Positions 32,759 to 39,578 of a stretch of 40,621 bases of DNA are shown in pieces. The translations under genes and the position numbers were made by a program. The notes below the pieces were generated by a model. It was not told the DNA's origin and searched no databases. It worked only from the letters and a program-made list of their open reading frames with translations. Numbering within the stretch: the first letter of the stretch is position 1; each line of letters opens with the position of its first letter. Source of the DNA: Actinomycetota bacterium (GTDB lineage Bacteria > Actinomycetota > Actinomycetes > Actinomycetales > Microbacteriaceae); assembly GCA_030838475.1 (NCBI GenBank), contig JAUZFP010000156.1, forward strand, positions 1 through 40,621. Direction: 5' to 3'.

Positions 32759-33405
32759 GGTCGTTCCCCTCGTGGAAGCGTGGTTCGTGCGGGATGTGCC
32801 CGATTGGGCGTTGGTGCGGATTCGGTGGACCGAGCTGCTGGCCAGAAGGCCCACAGCAGAAGGCCCGCCACGATGAGCGATGTGAGCCCGATGAAGGGCG
32901 GGGTTTGAAAGAGAGCCAGAACGGTGCCCGCGACCGGCAGGGAGAAGATGACGAGCTTGGTTCGCCCGACCGTGTACGGCACCTGATCCGGGGTGAGGTT
33001 GTCGTCACCCTTCAGAACGAGGCTCCGGTCATCCGGAACCGCCGGAATGGTGGCCACCGAGACCACGCGATGCGTGACGGGGAGAACTTTCCCCGGCACG
33101 GGCACGGTGACGACATCGCCGACCCGGATCGCTGCCGCCGGGACCCATCTCGTTATCGCCATCGAGCCGGCAGGCATGGTCGGGGCCATCGAGCCGGTCT
33201 TGAACACGATGACCGACAGTCCGAACACCAGGGACGCGACAAGCCAGAGGATGCTCAGCAGTCCGGCGATGCCGGCAACGGCGAGCACAATCGACTTGGT
33301 CCTGCCCCGCGAGGTGCGCGGTTCAGCGAGCTCCGTGCTTTCTTGATCCTGCGGGGAATGTCCGCTCGAAGTCGAGCGGACATCCCCCAGCGTCGCGATC
33401 GTCAT
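32755..33405 (-). CDS. SipW-like (ER-type) signal peptidase I
   Basis: 216 aa from the ATG at 33405. The N-terminal cytoplasmic part is followed by a helix (about 38-65). The nucleophile is S72 in KTGSMAPTMP; the position filled by Lys in ordinary bacterial enzymes is H112 in VTHRVV, with D134/D135 in KGDDN. That Ser-His-Asp arrangement marks the ER-type/SipW class. A second helix lies near the C-terminus (about 150-185). In Bacillus SipW processes TasA and related fibre proteins; here it should process the cargo encoded directly upstream and probably the choice-of-anchor G protein. A 12-bp inverted repeat sits in its first codons (33358-33383). Confidence 0.88.
   Translation of the reverse strand: MTIATLGDVRSTSSGHSPQDQESTELAEPRTSRGRTKSIVLAVAGIAGLLSILWLVASLVFGLSVIVFKTGSMAPTMPAGSMAITRWVPAAAIRVGDVVTVPVPGKVLPVTHRVVSVATIPAVPDDRSLVLKGDDNLTPDQVPYTVGRTKLVIFSLPVAGTVLALFQTPPFIGLTSLIVAGLLLWAFWPAARSTESAPTPNRAHPARTTLPRGERP
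33358..33383 (-). promoter_or_regulatory. Perfect inverted repeat in the first codons of the SipW gene
   Basis: Arms ATGTCCGCTCGA (33358-33369) and TCGAGCGGACAT (33372-33383) are exact reverse complements with only 2 nt between. In RNA it could form a stem with the inner pairs opened. It lies about 22 nt downstream of the SipW ATG and some 60 nt past the cargo stop. Confidence 0.6.
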
Positions 33406-33440
33406 TTCGGTCGTGGTTGATCGACGGTTGCGGTGCGCGG

Positions 33441-34124
33441 CTAGCTGGAAACGGCGTTGAACTGCCAGGCCGGTGCGACCGTGAGTCCCTGCAGGGTGTC
33501 CGGTGCGTTCGCCGGCATCGTCACGACGAAGCAGTAGTGCAACACGTTGCCCGTTGCTGCCTGCAAGGTCTGGGTCGTCGGGCTCGGCACTGCGCCCAGC
33601 CCGGTCCCGCTCATGGCGATTGGTGCGAATCCGACCATGGTCGCGTTGCAAGCTGGCACCGGATCGCCCGGCGTCACGCTCACCCAACCAACCTGCAGCT
33701 GGAGTGCTTCCCACAGGTCATTGTTCACATCGTTGGTCGTCACGCCGGATGCAGCGACCGCGGCCTGCAGCTGAAGCGTCCCGGCGACGGAGTCCGGCGT
33801 GGTCTCGAGCGCGACCGGAGCCGCGACCGAATCACCGGGCGACAGCACCAGTGCGCCGATCTCGAAGTCGAGCGAGTTGCCCGGGTTCGTGTGGAAGTTG
33901 CCGAAATGAGTTCCCGTGTAGGGGTTGCTCGCATCCTGCTGCACGATGAAGGTCGACGTTCCGAGACCGGGGATCGTTCCCGAGCCCGCAAAATCCCATT
34001 CGGTGTCGGTCCAGGTCGCGAGTGTCATCGCCGCGCCAACCCCGACTACGAGGCCGGCCGAGCTGATGGCAAGTACCTTGTTGCGTGTCCTGCTGTGGCG
34101 CAGGGTCGTCCATAAATTGAACAT
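33441..34124 (-). CDS. TasA/camelysin-like SipW-dependent secreted protein
   Basis: 227 aa from the ATG at 34124 (earlier in-frame starts would translate a GC-rich leader). The signal peptide (about 13-36) ends MTLATWTDTEWDFAGSG, which parallels the TasA-type SipW cleavage region, where a short hydrophobic signal runs into a W/F-D-x-E sequence. The mature part is Thr/Val-rich and beta-sheet-like (GNSLDFEIGALVLSPGDSV, then CNATMVGFAPIAMSG), with three Cys. It is the first gene of the operon and the best fit for the abundant subunit, possibly a fibre or matrix protein. The SipW gene starts 35 bp downstream. Confidence 0.8.
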   Translation of the reverse strand: MFNLWTTLRHSRTRNKVLAISSAGLVVGVGAAMTLATWTDTEWDFAGSGTIPGLGTSTFIVQQDASNPYTGTHFGNFHTNPGNSLDFEIGALVLSPGDSVAAPVALETTPDSVAGTLQLQAAVAASGVTTNDVNNDLWEALQLQVGWVSVTPGDPVPACNATMVGFAPIAMSGTGLGAVPSPTTQTLQAATGNVLHYCFVVTMPANAPDTLQGLTVAPAWQFNAVSS

Positions 34125-34422
34125 CGTTGTCCTGATCTGTTTGGGTTGTGAGGGATTTCCCCCGCCGTGGTTAAGGGCGGGGTCGGGTGGCCGGATCGGG
34201 GGTCCCCCCACCTCAGAAAGATACCGCCCCCCGCGCTAGGGCGTCGTCTCAGAAGTGGATTGCGCTTGAGCCGACCGAACGGACGCTCGACAAAGAAAGT
34301 GGCTACGGCGCTGCATACTCGGGTTCCTCTCGGAACAGGCGTCAAGGTGGTTAACGCGGCCTGTTCTTACTTGGGAGACAACGCCTCGAGCGGATTATGA
34401 CGCCAAAGCCAACAAATTGTCG
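34125..34422 (-). other. 298-bp leader/intergenic region ahead of the SipW operon
   Basis: No gene seen. It contains a 7-bp hairpin (CCCCGCC at 34160-34166, GGCGGGG at 34176-34182) ending about 36 nt before the ATG, G-tracts on the + strand (34175-34202), a GGGGG-T-CCCCC palindrome (34198-34208), and two mutually exclusive hairpins at 34323-34366. One pairs GAACAGGC (34333-34340) with GCCTGTTC (34359-34366); the other pairs GTTCC with GGAAC around a GAGA loop (on the - strand). The second set could equally end the upstream carboxymuconolactone-type gene. No promoter could be fixed with confidence. Confidence 0.45.
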
Positions 34423-34818
34423 TCAGCCGGCTTCGGCAAACACCTCGGCCGCGATCCCGTACCCCTCGAAGGCGCGGGCGACACCCGCATAGGCGGCGAT
34501 CTGGATGAACGCTTCGACGATTTCTTCCTTCGAAACTCCGTTGTTCAGTGCGATGCGCAGCTGCCCCCGTAGCGGCTCGAGCACGCCGAGCGTCGCGGCG
34601 ATCGTCACGGACACGAGCGCACGGCTCCGTGTATCCAGGAACTCGGTGCGGGGCCAGGCGTCGCCGAACGCCTGGATGGTCGCGATCCGCTTGAAGTCGT
34701 CGGCGTTCGCGGGCTCGCCGGCGGCGGTGCCGAGGAATCGCTCGAGTCGGAATCCCAGCATCCGCTCGGCCTCGTCGAGTACTTCTTCATATTCCTGATC
34801 GTCGTCGTGCCGTGCCAT
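34423..34818 (-). CDS. Carboxymuconolactone decarboxylase (CMD) family protein
   Basis: 131 aa from the ATG at 34818, preceded by GAGGGA about 6 nt upstream; a start 21 bp earlier lacks such a site and would overlap the operator. It is all-helical with the CMD pattern: RSRALVSVTIAATLG, then ALNNGVSKEEIVEAFIQIAAYAGV, close to PcaC-type members. The CxxC of AhpD peroxidase-type members is absent. Function may be a lactone decarboxylase or an antioxidant-linked role; unclear. It is divergent from the TetR gene with shared operators, so probably its target. Confidence 0.85.
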   Translation of the reverse strand: MARHDDDQEYEEVLDEAERMLGFRLERFLGTAAGEPANADDFKRIATIQAFGDAWPRTEFLDTRSRALVSVTIAATLGVLEPLRGQLRIALNNGVSKEEIVEAFIQIAAYAGVARAFEGYGIAAEVFAEAG

Positions 34819-34838
34819 TTCTGTCCCTCTTCGCATCA

Positions 34839-34856
34839 AGTAACAAATTAGTTACT
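34839..34856 (+). promoter_or_regulatory. TetR-type operator between CMD and TetR genes
   Basis: AGTAAC (34839-34844) and GTTACT (34851-34856) form a 6-bp inverted repeat around AAATTA. The half-site TAGTTACT recurs at 34894-34901. Both lie in the divergent promoter region. Confidence 0.6.
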
Positions 34857-34893
34857 AAGAGCGTATGTCTGGGCAGGCCACAATGCAACCAGA

Positions 34894-34901
34894 TAGTTAC
34901 T
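34894..34901 (+). promoter_or_regulatory. Second TetR half-site
   Basis: TAGTTACT, an exact copy of the right half of the operator at 34849-34856, 45 bp away. It lies upstream of a -10-like TACACT (34910-34915), which would place the RNA start at the ATG (34922): a leaderless TetR message. Confidence 0.4.
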
Positions 34902-34921
34902 TGCGCGGCTACACTCGACGC

Positions 34922-35518
34922 ATGCCCCAGGTGCACGACCGAGATGCGGCGGCGACCCGCGCACGGATTCTCGACGCCGCCGCCGCCGAATTCGGACAGT
35001 TCGGCATCGCCGGGGCGCGGGTCGACCGCATTGCCGAGAACGCGTCCGCCAACAAGGCCATGCTCTATCGCTACTTCGGCAGCAAGGACGCCCTCTTCGA
35101 CGCCGTCTTCAGCGCCCACGTCCTCGCCTTCGCGGATGCTGTCCAGTTTGATGTGGCCGACCTCGCTGGGTACGCCGGACGACTCTTCGACTCCTACCAG
35201 GACCGACCGCTCACCCTGCGACTCACCCACTGGTACCAACTCGAGCGGCCAAACGGAACCCCGCTCCAGGCCATCGTCGAGTCCAACGATCGAAAGCTGA
35301 ATGCCATCGCGGCCGCCCAGGCCGAGGGCTCGCTGACTACTGACTATTCGCCGACCGAACTCCTGGTCCTCGTTCGCGGCATCGCAATGTCATGGAACAA
35401 CCTCACCCCCGAGCTCGACCGACAGAGCCCCGAAGCGGGGGCAAAGAGGCGCAGCCTCGTGGTCGACGCCGTGCGATTGGTTACGGACGGGCGAGCGTCG
35501 CCATCCAGTCCTCGATAG
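34922..35518 (+). CDS. TetR-family transcriptional regulator
   Basis: 198 aa from the ATG at 34922. An in-frame ATG at 34865 is possible, but it would put a half-site inside the gene, and the extra residues do not fit the family. The N-terminal helix-turn-helix (about 14-58: RARILDAAAAEFGQFG, then KAMLYRYFGSKDALF) is typical. The C-terminal domain probably binds an unknown effector. It is divergent from the CMD gene. The 3' end overlaps that of the convergent aminopeptidase gene by 38 bp. Confidence 0.88.
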   Translation: MPQVHDRDAAATRARILDAAAAEFGQFGIAGARVDRIAENASANKAMLYRYFGSKDALFDAVFSAHVLAFADAVQFDVADLAGYAGRLFDSYQDRPLTLRLTHWYQLERPNGTPLQAIVESNDRKLNAIAAAQAEGSLTTDYSPTELLVLVRGIAMSWNNLTPELDRQSPEAGAKRRSLVVDAVRLVTDGRASPSSPR

Positions 35519-36971
35519 CGGTTGCTTCTCGAGGGAGACCCGAGGAGAGGTTAATCGATGATGTCTCCGTGACGAGAAGATCGTCTTCTATACGGATCCC
35601 GATTCCGCGCAGTTCTGCGGGAACCTTCTCATCGCCTGGCTGAAAGTACAGCCCAGGCTCGACCGTTAGTACATTTCCCGCCGACAACATCCCCGTCAGA
35701 TACGAGCCCTGCGGTGCATGGTTGCAGTCATGCACGTCCATGCCGAGCATGTGCCCAGAGCGGGAGACGCTCCAACGGCGGTGATAGGCCGCCTCCGGTG
35801 CCATCGCTTCGTCGACCGAACAGTGCAGGACACCCAGGTCAATGAGTCCCTCCGTCAAGGCCAGAGCACACGCATCCTGATAGTCCTGAAAACGCACGTT
35901 GGCGCGAAGAGTATCGATTCCGGCCTGCTGAGCTCGGAGCACGATCGAGTAAACATCCTTCTGCAGCGAACTGAACGTGCCGCTCACGGGCAGCGTGCGG
36001 GTGACGTCCGCGGAGTAGAGCGATGGGAGTTCCATGCCCATGTCCATCAGCACCAGGTCGCCGTCTCGAAGCCGGCCCGTATTCGCGGTCCAGTGCAGAG
36101 TCGTCGCGTGGCTGCCGGAGCCGACGATGCTGCCGTACGCCGGTCCGTCGCCCTCCAGCCGCGCACGCCGGTTGAATGTGCCCTCGACGTAGCGCTCGCC
36201 GTGGTCGCTCCCCCGTGCACGTTCCCATTCTCGCGCGCAATCTTCGAAGCCCAGGATGGTTCCATCGACGGCGAGCTGGAGCTGCCCAAGCTCCCAGTCG
36301 TTCTTGATGAGACGGAGCTCGTCCAGCGTCGCCTTGAGGGCGAGGTGCGGTCCAAAATCGGGACCGCAGACCGACTGCACCATCGCGTCGATCTCGCGAT
36401 CGAGCGTCGGGAGTACTCGGATCGTCTTTGCCCGCACCGCGGCGCGATAGAAATCGTCGTGGAGTTCCGAGAGTGGCCGGCACTCAATGCCAAGCGCATT
36501 CTGTGTTTCCTTCAACGATGGTCGCGGGCCAACCCACAGGTCGCCCTGGGCATCGTCTTGCCAGAACTCGTCACTCGTTCGGCCCGACGGTGCGTGCAAG
36601 TACAGCAGGGAGGTTGCCACACCGCCCGTCGTGTCGACGACGAGCACGCTTGAAGGTTCCGTGTTGCCCGTAAACCAGACGTGGTCGGTTCCGGGTCGAA
36701 AGCGATAGTCGTTGTCGTTCGATCTGACTCGCGGCTCGCCACACGGAATGATGAGCAGTTCTGCGGGGAAGGCCTGTGCCAGTCGCGCTCGCCGTTCGGC
36801 CGTGTACGCGACGACGGGGTTGTCCGGCGAAAGGACGGCGGCCGGTTCGCTCCAGTCCGCGAGCATGAAGGCGCTGTTGCCGGGAAGCGGTGCCCGGTTG
36901 CTGGCACCAGGCATCGACCATGGCGGCGCATCGATGGGGCGGACGGACGGGTGCGCGTCGACGGTGGTCAT
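35481..36971 (-). CDS. pepP: Xaa-Pro aminopeptidase (aminopeptidase P family)
   Basis: 496 aa, close to aminopeptidase P with its N-terminal creatinase-like domain (RRARLAQAFP, NDYRFRPGTDHVWFTG). All five metal ligands of the pita-bread fold are in place: D310 and D322, H407, E438, E462. It removes the N-terminal residue from peptides with proline at position 2, in the cytoplasm. The ATG overlaps the ATPase stop (ATGA), so it is the last gene of the peptide-transporter operon and probably processes imported proline-containing peptides. Confidence 0.93.
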   Translation of the reverse strand: MTTVDAHPSVRPIDAPPWSMPGASNRAPLPGNSAFMLADWSEPAAVLSPDNPVVAYTAERRARLAQAFPAELLIIPCGEPRVRSNDNDYRFRPGTDHVWFTGNTEPSSVLVVDTTGGVATSLLYLHAPSGRTSDEFWQDDAQGDLWVGPRPSLKETQNALGIECRPLSELHDDFYRAAVRAKTIRVLPTLDREIDAMVQSVCGPDFGPHLALKATLDELRLIKNDWELGQLQLAVDGTILGFEDCAREWERARGSDHGERYVEGTFNRRARLEGDGPAYGSIVGSGSHATTLHWTANTGRLRDGDLVLMDMGMELPSLYSADVTRTLPVSGTFSSLQKDVYSIVLRAQQAGIDTLRANVRFQDYQDACALALTEGLIDLGVLHCSVDEAMAPEAAYHRRWSVSRSGHMLGMDVHDCNHAPQGSYLTGMLSAGNVLTVEPGLYFQPGDEKVPAELRGIGIRIEDDLLVTETSSINLSSGLPREATAIEDWMATLARP

Positions 36972-37819
36972 GGGGCGGTCCTTTCGAGAGCCTCAGGGAT
37001 CGCCTCGGTCCAGGTGAGTCGATCCGCGTCCTGCGGGGTGATGGGCAACCGGCCGGCGCCATCCGGTACTGGTATCGCTGCGAGAAGTGCCTGGGTGTAC
37101 GGGTGGATCGGATCCTGCCAGATCGTCTCCGTGTGGCCGGACTCGACGATTCGACCGCGGTACATCACGAGGGTACGGTCGGCGATCCGCCGTACGACGG
37201 ACAGGTCATGCGAGATGAAGAGCATGCCCGCGCCCGCGTCGAGGCACAACGCACGCATGAGTGCGGCAACACTGGTCTGTGTCGAAGCGTCGAGCGCGGA
37301 AATGGGCTCGTCCGCGACCAGCATCGCGGGACGAGCCGCAAGAGCGCGCGCGATCGCGATGCGCTGTTTCTGCCCACCGGAGAATTCGTGCGGGTAGCTG
37401 CGCGCAGCCCCGGGGTCGAGACCGACGCGCTCGAGCCATTCCGCCGGATCTGATCCCGCCTCGCCGCGCGCGAGAGCTGCGCTCACGCCGTCGCCGATCT
37501 GGTCACCAACGCGACGACGCGGGTTAAGCGACGAATTGGGATCCTGAAAGACCATCTGCATGCCGGTAAGTTCATGGGGGCGACGGCGAATGCCGAGCAC
37601 GGGAACGTCGGAGGTACCGAACCTGACGCTGCCGGATGCGCGCTTCTCGATGCCGATCACCGCTCGGGCGAGGCTGGACTTACCGCATCCGCTTTCTCCG
37701 ACGAGCGCGACGACTTCACCGGCCCCGATCGCCAGCGACACTCCGTCGACCGCGCGCAGCGGTGGTCGTCCGCGATATTCGACCACGACATCCGAGGTAC
37801 TGAGCACTGGCACTGTCAC
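36968..37819 (-). CDS. Oligopeptide/dipeptide ABC transporter ATP-binding protein (DppF/OppF type)
   Basis: 283 aa. Walker A GESGCGKSS (41-49), signature FSGGQ (146-150) and Walker B MLVADE (166-171). The C-terminal DPIHPYTQALLAAIP is the oligopeptide-transporter hallmark (HPYT). It binds and hydrolyses ATP for the permeases upstream. It overlaps the DppD-type gene by 4 bp. Confidence 0.93.
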   Translation of the reverse strand: MTVPVLSTSDVVVEYRGRPPLRAVDGVSLAIGAGEVVALVGESGCGKSSLARAVIGIEKRASGSVRFGTSDVPVLGIRRRPHELTGMQMVFQDPNSSLNPRRRVGDQIGDGVSAALARGEAGSDPAEWLERVGLDPGAARSYPHEFSGGQKQRIAIARALAARPAMLVADEPISALDASTQTSVAALMRALCLDAGAGMLFISHDLSVVRRIADRTLVMYRGRIVESGHTETIWQDPIHPYTQALLAAIPVPDGAGRLPITPQDADRLTWTEAIPEALERTAP

Positions 37820-38676
37820 CGCCCATCCTCCTCTTTCGGAGCAGCGAGCAGCCCGTGCACAAGCGCCTCGGGGGTCTCCTCGAGTGCCGATCCCGGCAGC
37901 GCAGCGAGCAGCGATTTCGTGTAATCGTGCTGCGGGTGCCTGAAGAGCTGCTCCCGGGGCGCGGACTCGACCACGCGGCCCGACCGCATGATCGTCACCT
38001 CGTCGGCCACCGCGCTCATGACCCCGAGATCGTGCGTCACGAGCAGGACGCTCAGCCCACTATCGTCGACAAGTTGACGCAGAAGCTGCAGCACCCCGGC
38101 CTGAACGGTGACGTCGAGAGCCGTCGTAGGCTCGTCGGCGAGCAGCACGTCCGGGTCGCACGCGAGGGCGACTGCGATTGCGATTCGCTGGCGCTGGCCG
38201 CCAGAAAACTGGTGCGGAAACTTCCTGAGTGCCCCGCTCGGGTCTGGCGCGCTCACGCGCTCGAGAAGCTCGATCGCGCGCGTTCTCGCCTCCTGTTTGC
38301 TTAAGGCCAGGTGGTGCCGCATGTGGTCGGTGAGCTGACGGCCGACCGAGATCTGCGGGTGCAGACTCGTGGACGGATCCTGGAAGACCATTGCGACTCG
38401 CCTGCCGCGGATTGCCGAGAGTACCTGCCGAGACGCGCCGAGGAGTTCCGTTGTCGCGCCGTCTCGCTCGAGTGCGATCGAACCCGACGACGTCATCGAC
38501 TCGGGCAGCAGCCCAAGAATCGCGAGCGCCGTCATCGTCTTGCCCGAGCCCGACTCACCCGCGAGACCGTGGATGCGACCCCTCTCGAGGGCGAGGTCGA
38601 TGCCGTCCACAATCGGACGCGGTCCGCCCGATGTTCGGAGGTCGATATGGAGGTCGGTGATGGCGAGGATGCTCAC
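37816..38676 (-). CDS. Oligopeptide/dipeptide ABC transporter ATP-binding protein (DppD/OppD type)
   Basis: 286 aa from the GTG at 38676, which overlaps the permease stop (GTGA); the longer open frame upstream lies inside the permease gene. Walker A GESGSGKT (40-47), signature FSGGQ (157-161), Walker B LLADEP (about 178-183) and a C-terminal HPQHDYTKSLLAALPG peptide-transporter motif. It pairs with the DppF-type ATPase. Confidence 0.93.
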   Translation of the reverse strand: MSILAITDLHIDLRTSGGPRPIVDGIDLALERGRIHGLAGESGSGKTMTALAILGLLPESMTSSGSIALERDGATTELLGASRQVLSAIRGRRVAMVFQDPSTSLHPQISVGRQLTDHMRHHLALSKQEARTRAIELLERVSAPDPSGALRKFPHQFSGGQRQRIAIAVALACDPDVLLADEPTTALDVTVQAGVLQLLRQLVDDSGLSVLLVTHDLGVMSAVADEVTIMRSGRVVESAPREQLFRHPQHDYTKSLLAALPGSALEETPEALVHGLLAAPKEEDGR

Positions 38677-39578
38677 AGCGTCAAACCACCACCCCTCAGC
38701 GTGTTCGACTTCGGATCGAGGGCATCGCGCAAGGCATCGCCGATGAAGTTGAACGCGACAACAACGGTGAGGATCGCGAGACCGGGGAAGAGGCCGAGCC
38801 ACCACGAGTCGAAGTTCTGCACCGCGTCGGAGACCATCGATCCCCACTCGGCCGTCGGTGGCTTAGCGCCGAGGCCGAGGAACGACAGTCCCGACAGGAG
38901 CAGAATCGCCGTGCCGATATCGAGACTCGCTAGCACCAGGATTGGGCCAAGGATGTTCGGGGCGATGTCACGCCACAGCGATTTCAGCGCCGAAAAGCCC
39001 AGCAGCTGGCCGGAAACGACGTAGTTCGATTGCCGCAACCCGAGCACGAGTCCGCGGGTGAGACGAGCGTACGACGGCCAGGACACGATCAGCGCGGCCA
39101 GAACGGCATTGAAGAGTGATGCGCCGAGCGCCGCCGCAATCACCATCGCGAGGATGACCGTCGGGAAGGCCATGACGAGGTCGGTGATCCGCATGATCAA
39201 TTCGTCGACCCAGCGCCCGATGAATCCGGCAATCGCTCCGAGCACGGCGCCGATCAGTACGGACATCACGACCAGGAGAAGTGACAACGGAATCGTCACA
39301 CTCGCACCGGAGAGCACACGCGAAAAGACATCGCGACCGAGCTCGTCCGTGCCCATGAGGGTGCCATGTCCGGGGGCCTGCAGGATGGGAAGGTTTTGCG
39401 CGAGCGGGTCGTGCGGCTCGATGAGCGGCGCGAGGATGGCGACCAGAACCCAGATCAGCGCAACGGCGGCGCCGGCAATCCCGAGGGGCGCGGACCATCG
39501 CCCGAGTCGAAGGCGAGGGCGCCGCCAGCGCAGCTTGGTTGGGTCCACTTCATCCGTCGTGACGGTCGGCAGCGTCAT
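38673..39578 (-). CDS. Oligopeptide/dipeptide ABC transporter permease (DppC/OppC type)
   Basis: 301 aa from the ATG at 39578, which overlaps the DppB-type stop (ATGA). N-terminal cytoplasmic segment, then six predicted helices; the motif GTDELGRDVFSRVLSGA is diagnostic for DppC. The C-terminal DPKSNTLRGGG is also typical. It forms the channel with the DppB-type protein. Confidence 0.95.
   Translation of the reverse strand: MTLPTVTTDEVDPTKLRWRRPRLRLGRWSAPLGIAGAAVALIWVLVAILAPLIEPHDPLAQNLPILQAPGHGTLMGTDELGRDVFSRVLSGASVTIPLSLLLVVMSVLIGAVLGAIAGFIGRWVDELIMRITDLVMAFPTVILAMVIAAALGASLFNAVLAALIVSWPSYARLTRGLVLGLRQSNYVVSGQLLGFSALKSLWRDIAPNILGPILVLASLDIGTAILLLSGLSFLGLGAKPPTAEWGSMVSDAVQNFDSWWLGLFPGLAILTVVVAFNFIGDALRDALDPKSNTLRGGGLTL

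Noticed and set aside
33406..33714. Longer open frame upstream of the SipW gene
   Set aside because: Overlaps the TasA-like cargo gene in another frame; the ATG at 33405 gives the usual N-terminus before the membrane helix.
34175..34202. G-quadruplex motif
   Set aside because: Four G-runs are present, but one loop is about 10 nt, outside the strict definition; kept only as part of the leader description.
38677..38847. Longer version of the DppD-type ATPase
   Set aside because: The extra residues lie inside the DppC-type gene and look random; the GTG in the GTGA overlap is the natural start.
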